From NCBI GenBank assembly GCA_025765615.1, contig JAIVFJ010000340.1:1-61409 (forward strand): 61,409 nt of DNA, given 5' to 3'. Shown here piece after piece: positions 35,927 to 45,300 of the stretch. The stretch is from Zopfochytrium polystomum. Lineage: Eukaryota > Chytridiomycota > Chytridiomycetes > Chytridiales > Chytridiaceae. The first letter of the stretch is position 1; each line of letters opens with the position of its first letter. A program made the position numbers and the translations under genes. Under the pieces are notes generated by a model that saw only the letters and a list, made by a program, of their open reading frames with translations, did not search any database and was not told the DNA's origin.

Positions 35927-36319
35927 ATGAACAGCATTAAGAAGGGAAAGAACAAGGGACAGAGTGAAATTGAAATTGATGAAAGGTTCTCGAGTCCAAT
36001 AGGATGGGTAGATCCGACGAAAGTGCCACTAGGGAAAATAATAAACCATTACCAGACGGTACTTGATGATGATGATGATCCAGTGTGGAGATTGATGAAG
36101 GGGTTATCAGAGGAAGTATTAAAGAAGAAACTAGGAGATCCGGGAAAGGAGACATTAGGATCGGAAAATGAGACCTATCAAGTGACATATGACAAAAAGA
36201 CAGGAAAACACAAGTGGGAATACAGAGGAATAAATATATATGAAAATTCAAGGATATATCCAGGAGCCATGACCAAAGAGGAAATATGGCGATGGCGATC
36301 GGGATGGAACTGTGAGTAA
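35927..36319 (+). CDS. Unrecognised 130-aa viral-type protein
   Basis: From ATG 35927: MNSIKKGKNKGQSEIEIDER, then FSSPIGWVDPTKVPLGKIIN, an acidic run (LDDDDDPVW) and an aromatic C-terminus (WEYRGINIYENSRIYPGAMT, IWRWRSGW). No signal peptide, membrane segment or known domain is seen. It is the middle gene of two consecutive complete cassettes, with promoter, hairpin and palindrome box, so it is probably a real early viral gene. Confidence 0.6.
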   Translation: MNSIKKGKNKGQSEIEIDERFSSPIGWVDPTKVPLGKIINHYQTVLDDDDDPVWRLMKGLSEEVLKKKLGDPGKETLGSENETYQVTYDKKTGKHKWEYRGINIYENSRIYPGAMTKEEIWRWRSGWNCE

Positions 36320-36338
36320 GAAAGAGAGAATGTAAGAG

Positions 36339-36383
36339 AAAGCCCATAGCGCTGCAGCCAGCAGTGTTGTGGGCTTATTTTTA
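36339..36383 (+). terminator. 3'-end hairpin
   Basis: AAAGCCCA pairs with TGGGCTT around TAGCGCTGCAGCCAGCAG; nearly identical to the hairpin at 35761 but with the T-run interrupted (TTATTTTTA). It lies 20 bp after the stop. Confidence 0.7.
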
Positions 36384-36394
36384 TGGCGGTTTTT

Positions 36395-36412
36395 AGAACG
36401 AGGTCACGTGAC
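36395..36412. promoter_or_regulatory. AGAACGAGGTCACGTGAC box
   Basis: Third identical 18-bp copy (palindrome 36403-36412). It is followed 10 bp later by a dispersed ATGTCGGGAATGGGCG motif, which creates an ATG for a 49-codon frame to 36572 of doubtful reality. Confidence 0.65.
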
Positions 36413-36714
36413 TTTGGGTGGTATGTCGGGAATGGGCGAGGGGAGGAGTGTGCAAGAATTTGATAAAGAACCAGAATATGTGCATAATTTAGAAGTGAAT
36501 GGGAGGGGAAAAGTAGATGACAAATTGGTGAAAGGTTTGATGAAAATTCTCATGCATGAGGCATGTAAGTAAAACAAAATGTTCAACAGATTTCGGGTCA
36601 AATGACAAAATGTGATTGAATATGTTTGTTGAAGTTCTCATGTACATTTATGGTCGGAAATGTGTATGAGAATCTTAGTAACTATTATGACCATAATGGT
36701 ATATGAAGTAAATT

Positions 36715-36972
36715 TTAATTACATACAGTCGAGAAGTTGTGACATTTGTGGGACTTGTTGGTCAGACTGTTGTTGATCCCTTTTGCGATAATAATTTCGT
36801 AAAGCCTTTTCACGCATTTTTTCAGGATGCTTAATGGCGTAGAGTATATTACTGACGTTTTTGGGATTTTCGTTTTAAGCTGATCGACTTCACCATTAAC
36901 AAGGAGATATAGTCTTACTAAATCACGTTTTGACAAAGATTTTACAAGTTCTTGGAGGGAAATTGAATCCAC
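36715..36972 (-). CDS. Short helical hypothetical protein, start uncertain
   Basis: A minus-strand frame with DSISLQELVKSLSKRDLVRL and YLLVNGEVDQLKTKIPKTSV reads as helical protein, but no ATG opens it (only GTG at 36972), so the start may have been lost to an indel. About 85 residues. AT-rich like its viral neighbours. It is divergent from the primase gene. Family not recognised. Confidence 0.4.
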   Translation of the reverse strand: MDSISLQELVKSLSKRDLVRLYLLVNGEVDQLKTKIPKTSVIYSTPLSILKKCVKRLYEIIIAKGINNSLTNKSHKCHNFSTVCN

Positions 36973-37061
36973 TCTTACAATTAAACGAGAAGAAATTGTT
37001 TTAAATATAAAACGCGTTTAAAAACTGAATATTATTTTCTAACCTATAAATAAAAGGAGAA

Positions 37062-40000
37062 ATGACTATAAAACAAATTTACAGACAATTTGAGAACATG
37101 GAAAAGTTTGGCTTGACTTACATAAAAATAAAAGAAAATGGTGATAAAGACTATGATGAAAATGAACTAAGAATAAATGGATTAAAAAAATATTTTAATA
37201 AAAATATTCATAAAAATTTTGGAATTTTTTGTGGAATTAAAAGTAATGTAGTTGTAGTTGATCTTGACAATAAAGATGAAGAATTCACTGCAAAAAAATG
37301 GTTTGAAGAAAATCTGGGTAAAATAGAAGAAATAAACACACTTGTCACCAAAACAATTAGAGGTGGCTACCACATTTATTTCAAGTATGACGAAAGATTT
37401 CCTAAATCAACAAGTAACAGTATGCTGCACATTGATATTAAGGTGAAACTCAAATTGTATTTGAAGGACAAGGTTATGATGTGTATGTAGACAAAGAGAT
37501 TAGATCTGTGACAGAAAATGAACTTAGCAAATTGGAAGTAATATGGAACAAGGCCAAAGTAAGAATGGACTTTAAACAGCGAAAAGAAGACAATGACTCT
37601 GAAACTGAAGACGGTAATGAAAATGAGTGTGAATTTGATAATAGTGAACTTTGTGAAATACTAGATGGACTATCTGAGGAAAGATGGAATGACAGAGACA
37701 GTTGGATTAGAATAGGATACTTTCTAACAAGATATCCAGAAGGAGAATATTTATTTAAGGAATATTCAAAAAGGGTCTTGCTATAGCCAGCCCTCTGCGA
37801 CTAGGAGAAATTGCCAGCCCTGCCGCCCCCGCACAGCCCCCACATCCCCCTCCAGCCCTTTTCTTGATTTTTCAATTCTTTATTTTCTTTCCATTTTGGG
37901 AGGAGACAAATTTCGAAAAAACAGACAGAAAAGGAAAGCATAAAGGAGTGAAGACCTGCGTCGACCGACCCACAGGCGAAGCCAACGCGCCAAGAAGCCA
38001 CTTTCAATCCAATGCTCGCCATACGCGACAGCGGCTGCAGTTGCAACCTGGATTGTTTCGATGACGATTGACAGAGACTATAGTGATGTATTGGAGAAGA
38101 GACTAATGCTGGAGAGATTTACGACGATATCAATCTGGACAGTACCATCTTTGGAGAGGGCCAGAACGAGATCGACACCCAAAGCTGTTTGGATGCATTG
38201 GCCCCATCTGCTGGATCAGTCACTATGGAATCGATTTGCCTTCCACCAAAGATCTAGTGAACTTCATACAAAAGTTTGTGCTCAGTGAAAGTACGCTTCA
38301 ACATGGTCAAAGTAACTGGGATCTCGTGCGCGGGAGCAGCAGCAAAAATGCAGCCATTGCAATCTACCAGGCCACAACAAGCACACTTGCCCTCGACGAA
38401 CATAAGACCTGAGTTTCCAGGGTCGGCTCGGGTTGGGTGACGCAGAGGAAGTGTTGGTCCTGTTTTGTCTTCGCTCCTTTATGCCTTCCTTTTCTGTCTG
38501 TTTTTTCGAAATTTGTCTCCTCCCAAAATGGAAAGAAAATAAAGAATTGAAAAATCAAGAAAAGGGCTGGAGGGGGATGTGGGGGCTGTGCGGGGGCGGC
38601 AGGGCTGGCAATTTCTCCTAGTCGCAGAGGGCTGGCTATAGCAAGACCCATTCAAAAAAGAGCGAGAAATATAATGAAGTACTACATGAAAGTGACTGGT
38701 CAAGTTTGAAAAAAGGCAAATCAACGAATATTGTGAAGGTAGGAACTTTGTTGATGTGGCTGAAAGAAGATAACTTTGAATATTCAGTCAAATACAAAAG
38801 AAAACAAAAAACCGAAAGTTAAAAAAGGAGATGGACAAGTTAAGTGAAATGTTCAAAGTAAACTTAGTACATGATGTACCTGAAATAAAGAACAACAAAA
38901 TTAGTGCAAAACAAGCTGAAGACTTTCAGCATGGATTGTTAGTAGCATTGCACACAGCACAAAAATAAAGATAACAAGACAAAATGCAAAAAAATTTGTC
39001 TCATTGCAAATTGTGATTTGAAGCATGGGTATGAATTATCATGTGAAAACTGTACATTTAAATATCCACAAAATGAGAAATATGAAATAACCAAAGAAAC
39101 TGCACCAAACATTTACCAAACACCAACTTTTAATCAGCAGAACAATATATTAATAAATGAAGACATAAACTCAAAAGATACTTTACAAGTTTCAAAGAGG
39201 CTACATGAAATATCAGGGCATAATATTGTATACACTCATGATACAAAGGAATGGTTTATTTTTAATGAAAAAACAGGTATATACGAAAAAAGCCTAGAAG
39301 AAGATATTGATGATTATATTGTTTTCCATATAGATAAATTTGGAGATGAATGGAAAATACAGTCACAATGGTTGAAAAAATTACCTTACAGAATGCAGAT
39401 TATGGGTGAACTTAGACGAGAATGTAGAATTAAAAGTGAAGTTTTTAATAAAAATTATGAGCTACTAGGTTTCCCAAATGGGGTTTATGATTTAAGAAAT
39501 GACGAATTTAGAATTGGAAGAAGAGATGAATACATAAGTCTAGTATGTGGAATAGAATATGATAAAGATGCAAACACAGCATTAGCAACAAAAATGTTAA
39601 TAGACATGTTCCCAAATAAAGAAGAAAGAGAATTTGCATTAAAACGTTTTGCGTTATCACTGGATGGTGTTGACAGAGAAGAAACATTTACAATAAATTT
39701 TGGACCATTAGCAGCAAATGGTAAGTCTACTATTATGCAAAGACTGAAAGAAATTCTTGGTGACTATGCTGGTACATTCAAAGCAAATTATTTAACAAAC
39801 AAGATGAAAGGAGCTAGTGAGGCTGATTCAACATTAGTAGGGTTCAAGGACAAGAGACTATTGTATTGTTCTGAGCCTGAAGCAAATGCAAAGTTCAATG
39901 TGGGCTTCATTAAACAATTAACAGGCGATGTAATTTCATATAGGGGTTTATTCAAAGAAAAAGAGCAAGAACTATATCGATCATTTAAAATTCATATACT

Positions 40001-40520
40001 GTGCAATGAATTACCTGCTTTTGATAAGTCTGATGAAGGATCTGATAGAAGAGTATGTTTAATAGAATATAAGACAAAGTTTGTTGCAAAACCAAAAGAG
40101 CCTCATGAAAAAGTAGCAGTAAAATATACAAAAGAAAAACAAAAGGAAATGAAACAAGGATTACTTCTAATTCTACTTGATACATACAAAAAACTCAGGG
40201 ATAACAACTTCATCTATGATCAACCACTGTCATTTGAGTCAATACGTAATATGTATTTAACTGACAACAAAGAAAGTGTGTTGGATAAATTAGAAGGACA
40301 ATATGAAGTTGGGGAAAATGATGATTTTGTTTCACTAACTGACATTAGAGAATTTTTAAAGCGTCATAGATACGATAAAGACATTGTTCAAACAACAAGA
40401 CTAATCGAAAACGTCTTCAAGGGATGTGGTTATTGTGAGAGGAAAAAGGTTAATGGTGTGGATTATAGAAGGATATTTATAAAATTAAGGACTAAAACTT
40501 TCTTTAGTGAGGATTTATAG
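37062..40520 (+). pseudogene. Viral primase-polymerase and D5/SF3 helicase, frameshifted and split by a transposon
   Basis: ATG 37062 begins an archaeo-eukaryotic primase (Prim-Pol) domain: GIFCGIKSNVVVVDLDNKDE and TIRGGYHIYFKYD. A one-base loss near 37440 moves the frame to the next block (DVYVDKEIRSVTENELSKLE), a PriCT-like domain (LDGLSEERWNDRDSWIRIGY), which is interrupted by the 877-bp element at 37773 and resumes at 38659 up to TAA near 38820. After two more breaks a Cys-rich segment (CLIANCDLKHGYELSCENC), D5_N (LLGFPNGVYDLRNDEFRIGR), Walker A (GPLAANGKSTI), RLLYCSEPE, IHILCNELP and SDRRVCLIEYKTKF follow. The 500-codon helicase part (39018-40520) is open. Such proteins start and unwind DNA during NCLDV replication. 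Confidence 0.85.
37773..38649. mobile_element. Mutator-like (MULE/MITE) element, 877 bp, 9-bp TSD
   Basis: Terminal inverted repeats of about 180 bp start GGGTCTTGCTATAGCCAGCC on both strands and remain nearly identical to about position 37953 and from 38460. The element is flanked by ATTCAAAAA at 37764-37772 and 38650-38658, a 9-bp duplication typical of Mutator-like elements. The 500-bp interior has no transposase but contains a gene-like stretch (for example DDINLDSTIFGEGQNEID) that may be a captured host fragment, as in Pack-MULEs. Insertion is in the PriCT-like part of the primase. Confidence 0.9.
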
Positions 40521-40521
40521 A

Positions 40522-40594
40522 GGCGTCACTTTTTTGGCAATCGGCGTCACTTTTTTAATAAAAGGGGTCACTTTTTTGACAATCAGCGTCACTT
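40522..40594 (+). repeat. Left terminal array, four GCGTCAC units
   Basis: GGCGTCACTTTTTTGGCAAT, GCGTCACTTTTTTAAT, GGGTCACTTTTTTGAC and GCGTCACTTGAAG follow one another directly after the primase-helicase stop (40520). Confidence 0.8.
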
Positions 40595-41341
40595 GAAGAA
40601 ATATATGGTCATAAAAATCAAAATAAAAATAAAAAATAGAAAAATGAAACCATAAAAAACACCTGGTTCACCCACTTGGTTCAGAGTTCGGCCCCCAAAT
40701 TTTCAAACCTCACCACACGAATCGACCGTGGGTTTTCAATTGAAAACTCTGCCCCAACTTAGAGGCTTTCAATCTGTGACATGTTCGCCCATCCACAGAA
40801 GCCCTCCCCCCGCAACACCACACTGACACCAGCAACCGCCGCACTGTCACCTTCGCCCCATCATTTCGACTAATACACAACGTGGATGTTTGCCTCCACC
40901 AGATTCTTCGCACTTCCTTTCGTGTGCAGAGCGATTGTGCATGGAAGTGGTGTTTGCATGTTCAACGATTCAGTGAAACCACGCCACGACAATCACTTCT
41001 AAATGGCCTGTTGCAGATCCACCTCCTGCTTCGGGTACGACGGCAGCAGCTGATGATTACCCCCACCGCGACAACGTGTGACAGCAACCTCCTTCGAGCA
41101 TTCAAGCCAATGCGACGCCACTGCAGCTCCCCTTCACAAGGCCGACGCCCCAGCTTCGGCCACTACGGTCGCTTGATCATAGTGCTGTATGATATTGCAT
41201 GACAATCTGGAATCCTCCAGATCGCAAACCGCTCGCAATCTGCCCTTACTGCCTCTGCAACAAGAACACATACATCCTCCTTTTTTTTATTGGTGCTGGG
41301 TCGTTGTTATGATTGTTTGGTTGAACCCAATACAGAAACTT
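40595..41341. other. Left flank of the composite segment, no gene seen
   Basis: An AT-rich stretch (40600-40660) gives way to GC-richer sequence with CCCCA/CACC-rich strings. Open frames lack protein-like composition. It probably holds the 3' region of the KDZ transposase gene. Confidence 0.4.
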
Positions 41342-44300
41342 TCACCTGAGATTCATACCTCTGTGCGCACCGTCCTGAAATGCTTTCCCAACCTGCCCGA
41401 TTCCTTCAACAACTTCGTCAGTTCTGTACACGTCAAATGCGACTGTCGCGCGTTCCAAAAGCACCTCCTCTCTCGATGCAATTCGTGATACCAAGTTTAA
41501 GTAAGCTGATCCACCTTCAACTTCTTGGGGCAAAAGAGACTTCAGCGCAGGCCAAAAATGCTGCCTTCGATGGGAGAAGTACGAGCAATACTTCCACAGG
41601 TCCGAGTCGGCGAAAAAGAGATCTTCCATATGTCTCCAATAGGTTTTCTTCATAATCGGCAGACTGTGGTGAACTTCTAACTCGTGCGAAAGCATCCTTC
41701 AACTCCAACCGTAACGGCAACGACAAATCACAGGTTGCACCTAGTTCTTGGCCTAAGTCAATTTCGCTCGCACTGGCGCCATGGGCAACGCTCTGATCGG
41801 CCGTGCCTGTGTCTAGTTCATCTTCGTCATCACTACTTTCTTCGTGATCCTCAAAGTTCACGTCCTCCAACGGTATGTTGTAGTCTTCTTTGGTGGGCTC
41901 AGATATAGTGTTGTACAAGGAAACAAGCCTCCGCAAACTCGACATCTTCTTCTTCAACCCCTTTTTGAGAATGGAAGCTTGTGTTGTTCCTCCAGTACCT
42001 TGTTTCAAATGTTAGTTTGAAAAAATAGTAATGTAATTGTACCTAACACCCTTCCGAGTTTTGCCTCAACCTTTTTGATGTTTGCTGCCGCTGCTTCGCA
42101 AGACTTAATGAGAGATGAAAGCTTTTCGTCCTTCGTTCCAACAGATTTTTTCTGGAATCGATTTTGCAACTCAGCACGCCGGCGAGCAACGTTGTTTTCA
42201 ATGACGCCTTTATAATCGCGGGGTGCCCACTCACTGGGTAGTTTTTCTCTCAATGAGGCGATACCTGCTCAATTCAGAATGGCTTGAGTCAGTTTAATGC
42301 CTGTTCCTTCGAGACGAACCAGCAACCGCCTTATCTGCTCTTTGAGTAACGAGCTTCACGAACTGATTCACTTTCTTAAATCCATCAACTTCGAATGTGG
42401 TAACAATCTGAAGCTGGCGGTTCCCATGAGTTGCTCGCTGTGTTCGCCCAATGCACTTTGTTAAGGAACTCCAGACACGCTCAATCCACTCCCCGTCCAT
42501 GGAACCGACTCCCATAACGAAGTACTGCGCAAATCGAGATTGGCAGTCTGCTCCATGGCAAAACGCATGGAGAACTGGGAGCATAGAAATGGTGGATTCT
42601 GTTCGATGATGTTTCTAAAAAGTTGTTGGTGAACACCTAATGACAAGCTTGAACGAACCTTCACGTGTGCAAGATAGCGGCAATTAACGTCGTATGACAG
42701 TATAACTTCGCTCCCGTGGATGTTGTAGTTATTATACAGGTAGTCCATTGCGCTGTCCATGTACTTGAACCCTTCTCCGTGATCAACATCTACTTCACAT
42801 CATTAACTAAACAAGGCGCTGTCAGCAGTAGAACGTACCAAAAACGGCATTTACAATCCCATGACTACAAGCTGTCGCAAAGATTCCGTTAATATCATTC
42901 TTCTTGTCAAATCCGTTTCGAGTTTCTACAGCAAAAAACTTCGTTCTGCAGATTGCGTCATTGTCCTTGGTGCTTGATAGAGCAGATGAAAGTTTTTGAA
43001 AATACTCTGCTCCTGTTAAGGGCAAGCCGTACTGTTGGCCGGTTGTTTTCCCTGCCTTCATATGGCTTGCTGAAAAGAATCCATCACCAGCCTTGATTCG
43101 TTGTCAGTAACATATGATATATCATGTTCAAAATGACGTACCAAAACAACGGGACCAAAGGTTGAACAATCCACATTGGCCTCATCATTCCACGATCCTC
43201 GATACACTCCAAGACATGGACACTCGAACCGTCTGGCTCCCCATTTCTCATAAATATCAGCAGTGACTCGACCGTGGCTTGTGAGATGATGAATTTGAAT
43301 GAACTCGTTGCAAGTCGCTGAAAACTGTCGGTACACATCAGGGCTTCTGGCATTTGCACTCCCCGCTTCATTTACGACTAGCGTATCATAAATGGCCTGT
43401 AAACTGACATTTTCCGCTTTGAGTGCCGCAGCACTCTCGAGAATATCGAACGAAAAGGCGAAGCCTAGGCATTGCAATGAGTTTGTCCCGCATTCAGAGA
43501 GCCTGACCTACCTGGAGCAGTGAAAGAGGCTGGCATGAAACCGAGCTTACAAAGCGACACTGCTGGTTTGTGAGTAGGACATGGTTCGAGTATAACATCC
43601 TCCGAGGATTTGTACCCAAACAAACGCACTATAACACCTCCGCTTGACGAGGTGATATTAGCGCAGCATGACACTCGCTTTGGCGTCGGAAAAGCATTGG
43701 ATATGGAATGGCTCAGGCTAGCTTCGTGATGTTGAAGAGCGTGTTCACCACAGAAGACGCTCATGGTAGAAAAGGCTTTACATGTTCTGCGCTGGAGAGT
43801 AGCTGGGCTCCACAGCCTGTGAAAGCGCACATACTTGCGTGGACCTCGTCACTGACTTTCCACACAACATATTCATGCAAGAGAGCGAAGATTTCGTGGT
43901 GAAACGATGCGTTTCGGGTGCTGACCCTCTCCCGATGCGTTCTGCTTTTTCGAGGAGGGTGAGAAATCTCAGGCATGGACCTGGTGATAAACTCTACACC
44001 GCTAAAGGTCCCTTCTAAAGTCGTGCGCTTTGTTAGAAGTTTAGTTCATCTTGTGAGGAGCTTACGTGCAGATTCAGGTTGAGGGTGCTGATCTGGCGTC
44101 TGTTCATTGAGCACTGTGACACAATCATCAGTTGCAGGTGCTCGTTCAGGCTCTTGCGTAGCATCGTAGATCTGATCTGAAGCAATACAAGGCACCGACT
44201 CCTCACGATTTGCATGCTTCCTCTTTCGTGATGTTTCAGCAGCTTTCGCAAATTCAGCCATCAGCGTTGAGGACTTCTGGTTGATGTCTTCATCGGTGAA

Positions 44301-44375
44301 CATTGGAGGCTTGCGTGGTTGCTTTTGCCCTTTGAAGAAATCACGAAGCTCTTTTCCCTGCACTAGGCGCTTCAT
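41342..44375 (-). CDS. KDZ-family transposase, multi-exon
   Basis: Minus strand, ATG 44375 (MKRLVQGKELRDFFKGQKQP). Blocks in order: a Lys/Arg-rich N-terminus; a cysteine-cluster-type segment (LEPCPTHKPAVSLCKLGFMP) of the kind associated with KDZ transposases; CNEFIQIHHLTSHGRVTADI; GARRFECPCLGVYRG; KNDINGIFATACSHGIVNAV; ILSYDVNCRYLAHVKVR; HGADCQSRF; and GVGSMDGEWIERVWSSL, the DGE-ER-WS block with a catalytic Glu. An acidic C-terminal region follows to 41342. One intron fits perfectly (about 43485-43531, GTAGGT..CCTAG) and one is likely near 44010-44060; the junctions near 43080 and 43780 did not splice cleanly, so decay is possible. KDZ transposases are DDE-type enzymes expanded in fungi. Confidence 0.78.
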
Positions 44376-44443
44376 ACCAGTTTCCTCCTGGCTGAAAGCA
44401 CCGTTGACACGTACAGGTAAGAAAGTATGTAGATCATGGGTGG

Positions 44444-44551
44444 TGTGACAGGCGGAGCCCGTTGGAGTGCGTCGTGCTGCTTGGTGCGAGGAAAAGGAAA
44501 GGGAAGAGGGAAGAAAGAGGAAAAAAGATCAGACTTGTCAATCCTGTTACA
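44444..44551 (+). repeat. 5' LTR of the outer element
   Basis: TGTGACAGGCGG ... CCTGTTACA, 108 bp with TG/CA ends. Unusually short for a Ty3/Gypsy LTR. It has a purine-rich core and no clear TATA box. Confidence 0.93.
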
Positions 44552-44563
44552 TGGTAGCAGCGG
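44552..44563 (+). promoter_or_regulatory. Primer-binding site of the outer element
   Basis: TGGTAGCAGCGG directly abuts the 5' LTR. It matches the complement of an initiator-methionine tRNA 3' end (..CUACCA). The match beyond the first eight bases depends on the host tRNA. Confidence 0.6.
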
Positions 44564-44639
44564 ATAGAAGGAAGTAAGAAACCTCGACCCCTCCTCCTGA
44601 ACACTACACTGCAAAACCCCATCCCTACGATTGCTGACA

Positions 44640-45300
44640 GCGATCGCGCCAACCGATCAAGAACCGCTTGATCGCCAGAGGCGACCAAGCGGCTGTCAAG
44701 AACTCGTGCGACCGCTGGGAGCGGCTGTCTCAAGAAGAAACAAGAAACGCGTGATCGCAATTGCTGGAGGCGATTGCGACTGCGCAAACACAAGAACAAG
44801 ACAACTGGGCGACTGCCGGAGGCGGTCACGCAGCACACGCAAGAACCGATCGGCCGCCGGAGGCGACCAATCAGCTGTAAAACAGGACCGCGTAGCGATC
44901 ACCAGAGGCGACTGCACCGCTCACAAGGACCGATTGGCTGCTGGAGGCGACCAACCGACCGCACGAACAAGAGCAGCTTGATCACGATCGCTGGAGGCGA
45001 TCGCGACCGCGCAAACACAAGAACCACGATCGCCAGAGGTGACCGCGACTGCACGAACAAGAACAGCCCAATTGCAATCACTGGAGGCGAGTGCGACCCT
45101 GTGACACAAGAAAGGCCGCGAAGCAATTGCCAAGACGATCGTGCCGCGCAAGAACCACGTTCCACACCAAGACCACAACTGCATCCGCCCGCAGCAACCG
45201 CGACTAACAAGAACTGGCGAGGTCGCTGGAGGCGACCCCGCAGAAGCAAGAACCTCGTCGCGACCGCCTGCAGCGGCCACAACTGATCAATAGAAAATAA
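44640..45300 (+). other. Leader of the outer element: about 11 tandem hairpins
   Basis: The region before gag repeats a stem-loop with loop TGGAG, CAGAG or CGGAG every 30-80 bp. Examples: CCGCTTGATCGCCAGAGGC closed by GACCAAGCGG (44664-44692), CGCAATTGC/GCGATTGCG (44756-44778), GACTGCC/GGCGGTC (44811-44827), and CGATCGC/GCGATCG near 44985. Stems differ in sequence while remaining paired, and spacers contain CAAGAAC. No convincing coding frame is present. Confidence 0.65.

Noticed and set aside
36423..36572. 49-codon frame starting inside a dispersed motif
   Set aside because: Its ATG is part of the repeated motif and the frame has no conserved features. Not supported as a gene.
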